Positions 52,411-60,840 of a stretch of 64,000 nt of DNA are shown in pieces. A program made the position numbers and the translations under genes. Source of the stretch: Vicinamibacterales bacterium (lineage in GTDB: Bacteria; Acidobacteriota; Vicinamibacteria; Vicinamibacterales; UBA2999). The stretch covers positions 37,128 through 101,127 of the forward strand of contig JAWKHS010000023.1 in NCBI GenBank assembly GCA_041394705.1, written 5' to 3'. The number at the start of each line of letters is the position of its first letter. Position 1 is the first letter of the stretch. The notes beneath the pieces were generated by a model. It had not been told where the DNA came from. It worked only from the letters and a program-made list of their open reading frames with translations, and made no database searches.

Positions 52411-53400
52411 ATGAGCCCCGAGATCTCCGTCGTCATCCCGATTCACAACGAGGCGCCGAACGTGCGCCCGTTGTACGACGAGCTGATGGCCACGCTCGGC
52501 GCCACGGGGCGGCGATTCGAGGTGATCGTGGTGGACGACGGCTCCACGGACGACTCCTTCGCCCAGCTCGCCGCCCTCCAGGCCGCGGACCCCCGCCTCC
52601 GGGTCATCCGCTTCCGCCGCAACTTCGGCCAGACCGCCGCCTTCGCCGCCGGCTTCGCGCACGCCCGCGGGCGCCTCGTGGTGACGAGCGACGGCGATCT
52701 CCAGAACGACCCCCGCGACATCGAGCGGATGGTGCAGCTCGCCGACCGTGGCGAGTTCGACATCGTCTGCGGCTGGCGCAAGGACCGGAAAGACACGTTC
52801 GTCAACCGGCGGCTGCCGTCGATGGTGGCCAACTGGATCATCTCGCGGGCCACGGGCGTGGCCCTCCACGACTACGGCTGCTCGTTGAAGGTCTTCCGAG
52901 CCGAGGTCGTGAAGTCCCTCCGCTTGTACGGCGAGATGCACCGCTTCCTGCCGGCCATCGCCAGCGAGCAGGGCGTGCGTATCACCGAGGTGGAGGTGAA
53001 CCACCGCGCCCGCCAGGCAGGCGCGACCAAATACGGCATCTCCCGCACGGTGCGCGTGGTCCTGGACCTCGCCACGGTCAAGTTCCTCCTCAGCTACTCG
53101 ACGCGGCCGCTGCAGATCTTCGGCCTGCTGGGCCTCGTCGCCGGCGGGCTCGGCGCGCTGGTGACGGGCTACCTGGGCTGGGTGCGACTGGTGCTGCACC
53201 AGCCGATCGCGGATCGTCCGCTCCTGCTCCTCGGCGTGCTGCTCGTCTTCACCGGCGTCCAGCTGGTGACGTTCGGCCTGCTCGCGGAGCTCATGGCCCG
53301 GACCTACTACGAGTCGCAGAACAAACCCACGTACGTCATTCGCGAGATCCGGCAGAGCGAGCCGTCGGCGGATCCTCCGGCGCTCGCGGCAGTGCGCTGA
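52411..53400 (+). CDS. Family 2 glycosyltransferase with two C-terminal membrane helices (GtrB/DPM type)
   Basis: 329 residues. EISVVIPIHNEAPNV, VIVVDDGSTDDS and SDGDLQNDPRDIERMV form the GT-A domain; GATKYGISRTVRVVLDLATV is the interface helix, followed by two membrane helices at about residues 232-260 and 268-295. This is the layout of bactoprenol glucosyltransferase GtrB and ArnC, which load a sugar onto undecaprenyl phosphate. Its stop overlaps the following acyltransferase start (TGATG). Confidence 0.9.
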   Translation: MSPEISVVIPIHNEAPNVRPLYDELMATLGATGRRFEVIVVDDGSTDDSFAQLAALQAADPRLRVIRFRRNFGQTAAFAAGFAHARGRLVVTSDGDLQNDPRDIERMVQLADRGEFDIVCGWRKDRKDTFVNRRLPSMVANWIISRATGVALHDYGCSLKVFRAEVVKSLRLYGEMHRFLPAIASEQGVRITEVEVNHRARQAGATKYGISRTVRVVLDLATVKFLLSYSTRPLQIFGLLGLVAGGLGALVTGYLGWVRLVLHQPIADRPLLLLGVLLVFTGVQLVTFGLLAELMARTYYESQNKPTYVIREIRQSEPSADPPALAAVR

Positions 53401-54203
53401 TGCCGGCGGGCGAGCGGCCGCACGATCCCCGGATCACGGTCATCCAGCAGGAGCTGTTCGACGAGCGCAAGTCGCGCGTCGCCAAGTACCAGGACCTCGT
53501 GGTCGGCCGGCCCGGGCTGGGCGCGCTCGTCGCCTACGAGCTCGTGATGCTGCTGGCCTCATGGGTGCCCGGAGCCCTGGGCCTGTTCCTGCGCGCCAGG
53601 CTCTATCCGCTGGTGATCGGCACGGTCGGCCGCAACGTCGTCTTCGGCGCCAACGTCACGCTGCGCCACCCGCACAAGATCGCGATCGGCGACAACGTCG
53701 TCATCGACGATCAGTGCTGTCTCGACGCGAAGGGCACCGACAACCGCGGCATCGTCCTCGGCAGCGGCGTCTTCGTCGGCCGGAACACGATCCTGAGCTG
53801 CAAGAACGGTGACATCCTCGTCGAGGACCGCGCGAACCTGGGCTTCAACTGCGAGATCTTCTCCGCCTCCACCGTCAGGGTCGGGTCCGATGTCCTGATG
53901 GCGGCCTACACCTACCTGGTCGGCGGCGATCACCTCTACGACCGCACCGACATCCCGGTCCTCCAGCAGGGGCGCACGGCGCGTGGTATCGAGGTCGGCG
54001 CCGGCAGCTGGCTGGGCACGCACGTCGTGGTCACCGACGGCTCGCGGATCGGCCGCGACGCCATCGTCGGCGCCGGCGCGGTGGTCGTCGGCGAGATTCC
54101 CGAGTTCGCGATCGCCGTCGGCACGCCTGCCAAGGTCGTGCGCGATCGGCGGGAGGCCGTCCCGGGCTCCGAGCCCCGAGCCCCGGGACCCGTCGGAGCG
54201 TAG
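53400..54203 (+). CDS. Left-handed beta-helix (hexapeptide) acyltransferase
   Basis: 267 residues. N-terminal helical part with one hydrophobic segment, then hexapeptide repeats: VVFGANVTLRHPHKIAIGDN, VVIDDQCCLDAK, GVFVGRNTILSCKNGDILVE, then a loop GGDHLYDRTDIP with the catalytic-type His and GAGSWLGTHVVVTDGSRIG. Similar to WcaF/MaA-like O-acetyltransferases acting on sugars. The final residues AVPGSEPRAPGPVGA are encoded by a palindromic mini-repeat (54159-54189) that appears to have invaded the 3' end. asnB follows after 6 bases. Confidence 0.85.
   Translation: MPAGERPHDPRITVIQQELFDERKSRVAKYQDLVVGRPGLGALVAYELVMLLASWVPGALGLFLRARLYPLVIGTVGRNVVFGANVTLRHPHKIAIGDNVVIDDQCCLDAKGTDNRGIVLGSGVFVGRNTILSCKNGDILVEDRANLGFNCEIFSASTVRVGSDVLMAAYTYLVGGDHLYDRTDIPVLQQGRTARGIEVGAGSWLGTHVVVTDGSRIGRDAIVGAGAVVVGEIPEFAIAVGTPAKVVRDRREAVPGSEPRAPGPVGA
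54159..54189. repeat. CCCGGG-rich palindromic mini-repeat inside a coding end
   Basis: GTCCCGGGCTC and GAGCCCCGGGAC form an imperfect inverted repeat. Its right arm is the exact reverse complement of 20520-20531. It encodes part of the acyltransferase C-terminal tail. Confidence 0.55.
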
Positions 54204-54209
54204 CGTCCG

Positions 54210-56096
54210 ATGTGTGGCATCGCCGTCATCGTCGAACGCGACGCCGCCCGCGTGGCGCCGGAGGCGGACCTCATCGGCATGGTGCGGGCGCTGACCCATC
54301 GTGGTCCGGACGACGAGGGCCGTCTGCACCTCCCGGGCGCCGCGCTGGGCATGCGGCGGCTCGCCATCGTGGACGTCGCCTCGGGCCAGCAGCCGATCTC
54401 GAACGAGACCGCCGACCTGCACATCGTCGCCAACGGCGAGATCTACAACCACGAGGAGCTGCGCGACCGGCTCGAGGCCCGGGGCCACCGGTTCCGGTCC
54501 CGAGCCTCCGACATCGAGGCGCTGCTCCACGCCTACGAGGAGTGGGGCGCGGACTTCCTGGGCCAGGTCCGCGGGATGTTCGCGCTGGCCATCTGGGATG
54601 CGCGGTCCAAGACCCTCTTCGCCGCGCGCGACCGGGCCGGCGAGAAGCCGCTGTACTGGACCGAGACCGAACGCGGACTGTTGCTGGCTTCGGAGGTGAA
54701 GGCCCTCCTGACGCGGCCGGAGGTGGAGCGGACCCTCGATCACGAGGCCCTCGACCAGTTCCTGACCTACGAGTACGTGCTGGCGCCGCGGACGATGCTG
54801 GCGGGCGTCCACAAGCTGCCGGCGGCCTCGTGGCTCCGGGCCCACGGCCGGGACGTCGTCGTCGAGCGTTACTGGGATCCGGCCACGGTGGCGGTCCGGT
54901 CGTGGTCGGACGACGACGCCGCCCAGGCCGTCCGCGAGACGCTCGGTCGCGCCGTGCGCAGCCAGCTGATGTCCGAAGTGCCGCTCGGGGCGTTCCTCTC
55001 AGGGGGCATCGACTCGAGCAGCATCGTCGCGCTGATGAGCGAGGGCACCGTGCAGCCCGTCCGCACCTTCAGCATGGGGTTCGAGGATGGCTCGTACAAC
55101 GAGCTGCCGTACGCGCGTGAGGTGGCGGCCCTCTACGGCACGGCGCACACCGAGCAGCTCGTGACGGCCAACCTGGTGGAGCTCTTCGACCGGCTGGTGC
55201 CGCACTTCGACGAGCCGTTCGCCGACGTCTCCCTTTTTCCGACCTACCTGGTGTCCCAGGTGGCGCGGGCCCACGTCACGGTGGCGCTCAGCGGCGACGG
55301 CGGGGACGAGCTCTTCGGCGGCTACGACACCTACGAGGCGCACGCCCTGGCGTCGCGGTTCCAGGCCATCGGCGCGCCGCTCGTGCCCGCGCTCGCCGCC
55401 GTCGGCGCCGCGCTGCCCCCCAGCGGCCAGAAGAAGGGCCTGGTGAACACGTTCAAGCGCTTCATCGGCGGGGTCGCGATGCTGCCGGCGGACCTGGAGC
55501 ACTACCGGTGGATGATCTACCTGGACGCGCACCGGCGGCGGCGGCTCTACACCCGCGACCTCCAGGCGTCGCTCGGCGCGAGCGACGTGTACCGGCCGGT
55601 GCGGGACGCGCTCAGGCACGCGGGCGGGGACGACGTCCTGAACCGCCAGCTCTACACCGACCTCCAGCTGTACCTCGCCGACGACATCCTCGTGAAGGTC
55701 GATCGCATGAGCATGGCGACGTCGCTCGAGACGCGCGCGCCGTTCCTCGACGCCGACGTGATGGAGCTCGCGTTCTCGATGCCCGGCCGCCTCAAGATCC
55801 GCAACGGCCAGCGCAAGTTCGTCCTGAAGCGCGCCATGCGCGGCCTCGTACCCGGCCGCATCCTGGATCGGCGCAAGCAGGGGTTCAGCATCCCGCTCAA
55901 GAACTGGCTGCGCGACGAGCTCCAGCCGCTGATGCGCGATCTGCTGTCACCGGCCCGTGTGGCCGCCCGCGGCCTGTTCGAGCCGGCCGAAGTCACCGCG
56001 CTCGTCGAGGCGCACGTGGCCGGGCGCGAGAACCACGCCCACACGCTCTTCCCGCTGATGGTCTTCGAGCGCTGGGCGTCGGCCAACCTCACCTAG
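54210..56096 (+). CDS. asnB: Asparagine synthase (glutamine-hydrolysing)
   Basis: 628 residues. Glutaminase domain starting MCGIAVIV with catalytic Cys2, HRGPDDEG, IVANGEIYNHEELR, GMFALAIWDARSK and ARDRAGEKPLYW. The synthetase domain holds the ATP pyrophosphatase loop LSGGIDSSSIV near residue 265, SFSMGFEDGSYNEL-like text and VALSGDGGDELFGGYDTYEA. Either makes asparagine or amidates a sugar or lipid carrier; in this glycan-gene setting the second is possible. It converges on the anti-sigma-like gene with 17 bases between. Confidence 0.92.
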   Translation: MCGIAVIVERDAARVAPEADLIGMVRALTHRGPDDEGRLHLPGAALGMRRLAIVDVASGQQPISNETADLHIVANGEIYNHEELRDRLEARGHRFRSRASDIEALLHAYEEWGADFLGQVRGMFALAIWDARSKTLFAARDRAGEKPLYWTETERGLLLASEVKALLTRPEVERTLDHEALDQFLTYEYVLAPRTMLAGVHKLPAASWLRAHGRDVVVERYWDPATVAVRSWSDDDAAQAVRETLGRAVRSQLMSEVPLGAFLSGGIDSSSIVALMSEGTVQPVRTFSMGFEDGSYNELPYAREVAALYGTAHTEQLVTANLVELFDRLVPHFDEPFADVSLFPTYLVSQVARAHVTVALSGDGGDELFGGYDTYEAHALASRFQAIGAPLVPALAAVGAALPPSGQKKGLVNTFKRFIGGVAMLPADLEHYRWMIYLDAHRRRRLYTRDLQASLGASDVYRPVRDALRHAGGDDVLNRQLYTDLQLYLADDILVKVDRMSMATSLETRAPFLDADVMELAFSMPGRLKIRNGQRKFVLKRAMRGLVPGRILDRRKQGFSIPLKNWLRDELQPLMRDLLSPARVAARGLFEPAEVTALVEAHVAGRENHAHTLFPLMVFERWASANLT

Positions 56097-56113
56097 CGGC
56101 ACGGGCGCCAGGG

Positions 56114-56542
56114 TCAGAACCAGCGGGGGTCGCCGAACCATTCGGGACGCCGTCCCGCCAGGTACCAGCCCACGCCGGAGGCGGCGGCCACGATCCCGAA
56201 CGTGGCCGCGATGATGAAGGCGCGTCCCGGGCGATACCCGGCGAGCGCGGCGGCCGCGAGCAGCAGTGTCGCCATCCCATAGCCGAGCGCGAGGCCCCGG
56301 AACTCGCCCCGTCGCTGCTGGGCGCGGCGCGCGCGCGTCACCGTCTCCGCCTCCGCGCGGGCGGGCTCGGACGCGGTCGGCCCGGGCGCCTGGCGCAGGA
56401 GCCGGCCGAAACGCTCGGCCATCGCCGCGAACTCCGGGTCGCCAGCCAGGTGCTCGTCCACCAGCGCCCGGGAATCGGCGCTCACGTCGCCCGCGAAGTA
56501 CCCGGGCAGCAAGTCGAACACGACGTCACGGGACACGGTCAT
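56114..56542 (-). CDS. Anti-sigma factor-like membrane protein without zinc cysteines
   Basis: 142 residues. The N-terminus FDLLPGYFAGDVSADSRALV followed by DEHLAGDPEFAAM matches the zinc anti-sigma domain except that the two Cys of the usual HLxxCxxC are Asp and Phe, so no zinc site remains; the His is kept. Two hydrophobic helices (about 85-102 and 110-127) then place the domain on the cytoplasmic side of the membrane. Its start overlaps the sigma factor's stop, the classic layout of an ECF sigma factor with its regulator. A GTG three bases earlier is also possible. Confidence 0.75.
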   Translation of the reverse strand: MTVSRDVVFDLLPGYFAGDVSADSRALVDEHLAGDPEFAAMAERFGRLLRQAPGPTASEPARAEAETVTRARRAQQRRGEFRGLALGYGMATLLLAAAALAGYRPGRAFIIAATFGIVAAASGVGWYLAGRRPEWFGDPRWF

Positions 56543-57027
56543 CACGGATCTCCGGAGCGGAACGAGGGACTGAGGCGGCCCAGCACGGCGCGCGCGCGGT
56601 GGATGCGGGACTTCACGGCGCCCAGCGAGATGCCGAGCCGGGCGGCGATGTCCAGGTACGACCAGCCCTCGGCATGGAGCAGCAGGGCCCGTCGATCCGC
56701 GGGCGCCGCGGCCGCGAGGGCCTGGCGGACTTCTCGGAGCCGCCAGCCGGCCTCGGCCTCGGGCCCGCGTGCGACGGCCTCGCCGGTCGCGGCGTCGAGC
56801 GGGAGGAGCCTGCGATGGCGCCGGTGGTGGTCCCGCCAGAGGTTGCGCGTGATCGTCATGAGGTAGGCGCGGACGCTCGAGGCCGCGACGCGGTCGCGCG
56901 CCGCCCAGGCCCGGATGAACGTCTCCGACGTCAGATCATCGGCCTGCGCGGGATCGCCCGTCAGGAAGAGGGCGAAGCGCCTGACGTCGGCGTGGTGCCG
57001 GGCGTAGAGGCTGGCCAGTTCGTCCAT
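56542..57027 (-). CDS. ECF-type RNA polymerase sigma factor
   Basis: 161 residues. Region 2: YARHHADVRRFALFLTGDPA then AQADDLTSETFIRAWAARDR and VRAYLMTITRNLWRDHHRRH. Region 4: ADRRALLLHAEGWSYLDIAA then RLGISLGAVKSRIHRARAVL. No region 3, as expected for an extracytoplasmic-function sigma factor. The ATG at 57027 gives a standard N-terminus (MDELASLYARHH). It is followed by the anti-sigma-like gene and lies 37 bases downstream of glpD on the same strand. Confidence 0.9.
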   Translation of the reverse strand: MDELASLYARHHADVRRFALFLTGDPAQADDLTSETFIRAWAARDRVAASSVRAYLMTITRNLWRDHHRRHRRLLPLDAATGEAVARGPEAEAGWRLREVRQALAAAAPADRRALLLHAEGWSYLDIAARLGISLGAVKSRIHRARAVLGRLSPSFRSGDP

Positions 57028-57064
57028 GGGCGTCAGGGGAGAGACGCGCGCGACGGCCGAAATG

Positions 57065-58690
57065 TTACGGAGTCGGATACCGCCGGTCGACGTCCAGGCG
57101 CTCCGTGGCCTCCCGCTCCGGCGACCAGTCGAGCTCGCCGGCCATGGCGCGGGCCGCCTCTCGTACGGCGTCAGGCCCCGGGTGGCCGGCGGTCCCGGCA
57201 TCCGTCCGGCGCAGCAGGACGTCGGCGAGGGTCACCGCGCACTCGTTGCGGACGGCGTGCAGGACCTCGGCACGGGTGACGGGACAGGCCGCCGACAGCG
57301 GCGTCAGGTCGGCCGGCTGGACGCCGGCACCGGAGGCGACCTCGGCCCAGTCGCTGCCGTAGGCCCGCGCGAGCCGCTCGCGAAGGTCGGCCGTGGCGCC
57401 GGGGACCGGGCGGCGCCGCGCCTCGGTCACGAGGGCGTCGACCGTGTCGAAGGCCGCCGAGGCCGCGCGCAATGGCGTCACCGGGGCGGGCGCGCCGACG
57501 CCGATCTGCCGGCACACCACATCGATGGCCTGGCGGGCGGTGTGGCCGGCGGTGGTGTACCGGACGCTGAAGATCGACACGAGGCCTGGGCGGCCGTCGC
57601 CCGTGTGATCCACGACGGCGCTCTCCTTGAGCAGGGCCACCGACGATCCGCGCGCGGCCACCATCGGGAGCAGGCCCTTGTGGACGAGGCGGATCGTGCC
57701 CGGTCCGATGCCCGCCCGCGGAAAGGCGAGCTGGACGTCTCGCAAGAGCGCCTGGACGTGGTCCGGGGTCCCGTACTCCTCGTCGGCGCCACCCGCGTGC
57801 GGGTCGTGGCTGGTGCCCACGATGGTCACGTCGCGCCACGGCACGGCGAGGAGCATGCGGCCCCCGACGACGCCCCCGCACGCGTGGTGATCGGTCACGC
57901 GCGCCACGACCAGGTTCATCGCCCGGGACAACCGCGGCGCCGGGCCGTCGGGCGCGCCGGTCAGCGTCCGGACCACGGCCGCGGCCCACGGGCCCGTCGC
58001 GTTCAGCACCGCCCTGGTGCGGATGTCCCACGTCTCCGACGTCAGCACGTCGCGCGCCTGGAGCGCCGCGACGCGGCCGCCCGCGAGCGCGAGCCCACGC
58101 GCGTCGACGTAGTTCGCCACGACGGCGCCGAGCCCGGCCGCGGACCGTACCGCCGCCAGCAGCAACCGTTCGGCGTGGCGCATCTGGTAGTCGTACCAGA
58201 CCGCCCCGCCCGTGACGCCGGCCGCGTCCACCAGGGGGTTCAGGCGAAGGCACTCGGTCCGCGACACGACACGGCCGCGCGGCAGGCGCAGCGCCGGATC
58301 CGCGATGCCGTCGTTGCGATCCCAGCCGACCGCATCGGTGACCGCGAGCGCGACGCCTAGCGCCAGCGCGTTGCGCGTGGGATGGTGCGCCGTCGGCACG
58401 CAGAAGGGGAGTGGGTCCACGAGGTGGGGCGCCATCGACGCCATGGCGCGCCGCTCGCGGATGAAGCGGCGCATCTGGACGACGTTCAGGGACTGCAGCG
58501 AGCGCAGGCCTCCGTGGAGCGTGCGCATGCTGTTGGCCGACGTGGCGCCGCCGAAATCGCCGCGGTCCACGAGGGCGACGCGCAGGCCCCGACGCGCCGC
58601 GTCCCACGCGGCGAGGGCCCCGTAGATGCCGGCGCCCACGACGACGAGATCGAACGTCGCGTCGGCAAGGCCCCTGAGGTCACGCTGCAT
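57065..58690 (-). CDS. glpD: Glycerol-3-phosphate dehydrogenase, FAD-dependent (GlpD/GlpA family)
   Basis: 541 residues. FAD motif LVVVGAGIYGALAAWDAARR near residues 15-34, RGDFGGATSANSMRTLHGGL (the family's GxTSxxSxxxxHGG), GAVWYDYQMRHAERLLLA, AVLNATGPWA, and a C-terminal helical domain. It oxidises glycerol-3-phosphate to dihydroxyacetone phosphate and feeds the quinone pool. The FAD and substrate regions are intact, though overall the protein is divergent and a related substrate is possible. The start region shares overlapping -10 boxes with the divergent methyltransferase gene. Confidence 0.85.
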   Translation of the reverse strand: MQRDLRGLADATFDLVVVGAGIYGALAAWDAARRGLRVALVDRGDFGGATSANSMRTLHGGLRSLQSLNVVQMRRFIRERRAMASMAPHLVDPLPFCVPTAHHPTRNALALGVALAVTDAVGWDRNDGIADPALRLPRGRVVSRTECLRLNPLVDAAGVTGGAVWYDYQMRHAERLLLAAVRSAAGLGAVVANYVDARGLALAGGRVAALQARDVLTSETWDIRTRAVLNATGPWAAAVVRTLTGAPDGPAPRLSRAMNLVVARVTDHHACGGVVGGRMLLAVPWRDVTIVGTSHDPHAGGADEEYGTPDHVQALLRDVQLAFPRAGIGPGTIRLVHKGLLPMVAARGSSVALLKESAVVDHTGDGRPGLVSIFSVRYTTAGHTARQAIDVVCRQIGVGAPAPVTPLRAASAAFDTVDALVTEARRRPVPGATADLRERLARAYGSDWAEVASGAGVQPADLTPLSAACPVTRAEVLHAVRNECAVTLADVLLRRTDAGTAGHPGPDAVREAARAMAGELDWSPEREATERLDVDRRYPTP

Positions 58691-58704
58691 CGTGCGTCAG
58701 CGGC

Positions 58705-58714
58705 ATTGTACGAT
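58705..58714. promoter_or_regulatory. Overlapping divergent -10 boxes of glpD and methyltransferase
   Basis: TACAAT on the minus strand (58710-58705) lies 14 bases before the glpD ATG. TACGAT on the plus strand (58709-58714) ends 7 bases before the methyltransferase GTG. The two hexamers share bases 58709-58710, so both promoters can hardly be occupied together. Confidence 0.5.
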
Positions 58715-58721
58715 ACGGGCC

Positions 58722-59477
58722 GTGACGACCGAGGCCATCCGCCGCTACTGGAACGAGCGCATCCACGATCTCGAGATGACGTCCCATCCCGTCGGGACGA
58801 AGGAGTTCTTCGCGGACCTCGACGACTACCGCTTCGACAAGCTGCGCTACCTGCCCCAGCTGGTGGACTTCGCCGGATTCCACGGCCAGGCGCTCCTCGA
58901 AGTCGGCTGCGGCATCGGCACCGACCTGGCCCGCTTCGCGCGGGGCGGGGCCCGGGTGACGGGAATCGATCTGTCCCAGACGGCCATCGATCTCGCGCGG
59001 GCGAATTTCGACGGGCTCGGCCTGGCCGGCGATCTCCGCGTGGCGGACGGCGAGGCCCTGCCGTTCGACGATGCCAGTTTCGACGTGGTCTACGGCCACG
59101 GGGTGCTGCAGTACGCGGCGGCCCCGGAGCGGCTCATCGCCGAGGCGCACCGCGTCCTGAAGCCGGGCGGGCAGGGCATCTTCATGGTCTACAACCGCGT
59201 GTCGTGGCTGAACGCGCTCTCCAAGGTGATGAAGGTGCCGCTCGAGCACGAGGACGCGCCCGTGCTTCGAAAGTATTCGATCGGCGAATTCCGGGCCCTG
59301 CTCCGTCCGTTCCCGGAGGTCCGCCTCGTGCCCGAGCGCTTCCCGGTGAAGTCGCGCCTGCACGGCGGCTGGAAGGGGGTGGCGTTCAACACCCTCTTCG
59401 TGGGCACGTTCAACGCCTTGCCGAGGGCGTGGGTCCGGCCGCTGGGCTGGCACTTGATGGCGTTCTGCCGCAAATAG
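58722..59477 (+). CDS. Class I SAM-dependent methyltransferase
   Basis: 251 residues. ALLEVGCGIGTDLARFARGG (motif I, SAM-binding Gly loop) near residue 50, VTGIDLSQTAIDLARANF (motif II acidic residue), ADGEALPFDDASFDVVYGHG and HRVLKPGGQGIFMVYN form a UbiE-like core. The C-terminal 80 residues, with VSWLNALSKVMKVP and LHGGWKGVAF, are typical of methyltransferases in surface-glycan clusters. GTG start positioned 7 bases after a -10 box, implying a leaderless mRNA. Substrate unknown. Confidence 0.85.
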   Translation: MTTEAIRRYWNERIHDLEMTSHPVGTKEFFADLDDYRFDKLRYLPQLVDFAGFHGQALLEVGCGIGTDLARFARGGARVTGIDLSQTAIDLARANFDGLGLAGDLRVADGEALPFDDASFDVVYGHGVLQYAAAPERLIAEAHRVLKPGGQGIFMVYNRVSWLNALSKVMKVPLEHEDAPVLRKYSIGEFRALLRPFPEVRLVPERFPVKSRLHGGWKGVAFNTLFVGTFNALPRAWVRPLGWHLMAFCRK

Positions 59478-59518
59478 CGACGGGCGGCCGGCCGGGCCGT
59501 GGGCCCCGGGCCGGCGGG

Positions 59519-59547
59519 TTGGCCTCGCGGGTCGACACCTGTAGAAT
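59519..59547 (+). promoter_or_regulatory. Putative promoter of radical SAM gene
   Basis: TTGGCC (59519-59524), 17-base spacer, TAGAAT (59542-59547), ending 11 bases before the ATG at 59559. The leader would be about 5 bases. Confidence 0.5.
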
Positions 59548-59558
59548 CAAGGGTCTAG

Positions 59559-60737
59559 ATGGCTCAGGTCTACGCGGCGAAGTATCTCGCCAAGGCGGCG
59601 CTCTCCGCGCCCAAGGACATGGTCAAGGCCGTGGTGGCGAAGTACACGCCGCTGCACCCGACCGTCTTCATCTTCCACTGCACGTTCGTGTGCGACGCCC
59701 GCTGCGAGATGTGCAGCAACTGGACGCGCGGGAACCGGAAGCAGGACATGACGCTCGAGCAGATCGAGCGCGCGTTCAGTTCGAACCTCTGGAAGGACAT
59801 CGAGAACGCCAGCCTCTCGGGCGGCGAGCCGACCACGCGCAACGACATGGTCGACATCTGCCGCCTCATGATCGAGAAGTTCCCGAAGCTCCGGAAGCTC
59901 ACGATCAACACAACCGGCCTCACGCCTCAGCGCGGCATTCCGATGCTGACGAAGGTCGTCGAGCTGTGCCATGAGCACAACGTGATCTTCTCGACCCGCG
60001 TGTCGATCGACGGCGTGGGCGACATGCACGGCGAAGTGCGCAACGTCCGCAAGGCCTTCGAGAAGGCCGGCAAGACGATTGCCGCCATGCAGGAGCTGCA
60101 GAAGAAGTACCGCTTCAACTTCGGGATCTCCTCGACGATCTTCTCGAAGAACCTCGACGACGCCGACAACATCCTGGCGTGGGCGAAGAAGGAGAAGCTC
60201 GACATCGTGTTCAACATGGTGCGGTTCACCGACGCCATGCTGGGCAACCAGGAACTCGAGGGCACGCTGAAGCCGATGGGCGTGGAAGAGCAGCGCATGC
60301 GGACGTTCTTCATGGACCGCGTCCGCCAGGACCCGCTGCTCGACGGCCAGAACTACATCTACATGCACTACGCGGACATGATCGCGAACGGCTACCACCG
60401 CCTCACGCCATGTCCGTTCCAGACGCAGGGCGTCATGCTGAACCCGAACGGCGACCTGTTCTTCTGCGAGAACAGCGACGTGGTCGGGAACGTCACGCGC
60501 GAGGACCCGGAGGCCATCTACTTCCGGGAGGCGTCGCAGCAGCACCGCAAGCACATCCGCGACGAGAAGTGCCCGAGCTGCCTCAGCCCCTGTCAGATGA
60601 ACGTGGCCGCCATCAAGCAGGTGGTGCCCTACGCCAAGTTCCTGGTGCGGGCCTCGATGGAGAAGCGGCGGCCCTCGCCGGACCTGCCGGCGGCGCCTCC
60701 GCCGGACGCGGCGGCCGCGCGCTCCACCTCCGCCTGA
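59559..60737 (+). CDS. Radical SAM protein with SPASM-like C-terminal cysteines
   Basis: 392 residues. Radical SAM motif CDARCEMC (Cys45, Cys49, Cys52), SLSGGEPTTRND, and a TIM-barrel-like body. The C-terminus has TPCPFQTQGVMLNPNGDLFF, then CENSDVVGNVT and CPSCLSPCQMN, a Cys pattern of an extra Fe-S cluster domain (SPASM or twitch like). The protein is richer in Lys and Glu than its neighbours. The last 25 residues are Pro/Ala low complexity. It may modify a sugar, lipid or peptide; I do not recognise a characterised subfamily. Confidence 0.8.
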   Translation: MAQVYAAKYLAKAALSAPKDMVKAVVAKYTPLHPTVFIFHCTFVCDARCEMCSNWTRGNRKQDMTLEQIERAFSSNLWKDIENASLSGGEPTTRNDMVDICRLMIEKFPKLRKLTINTTGLTPQRGIPMLTKVVELCHEHNVIFSTRVSIDGVGDMHGEVRNVRKAFEKAGKTIAAMQELQKKYRFNFGISSTIFSKNLDDADNILAWAKKEKLDIVFNMVRFTDAMLGNQELEGTLKPMGVEEQRMRTFFMDRVRQDPLLDGQNYIYMHYADMIANGYHRLTPCPFQTQGVMLNPNGDLFFCENSDVVGNVTREDPEAIYFREASQQHRKHIRDEKCPSCLSPCQMNVAAIKQVVPYAKFLVRASMEKRRPSPDLPAAPPPDAAAARSTSA

Positions 60738-60828
60738 GCAGACGCCCCCGGGAGAGCGCGGCGTCCGGCCCGGCGTCAGGACGGGCTGGAATTTCTTGCG
60801 AGTAATTCGACGCTCCGCGAGAATTTCG

Positions 60829-60834
60829 TACGAT
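60829..60834 (+). promoter_or_regulatory. Putative -10 box (TACGAT) of small DNA-binding-like gene
   Basis: TACGAT ends 6 bases before the GTG at 60841. A TTCGAC at 60807-60812 is a possible -35 box with 16-base spacing. The flanks are AT-rich for this genome. Confidence 0.45.
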
Positions 60835-60840
60835 TTAGTC

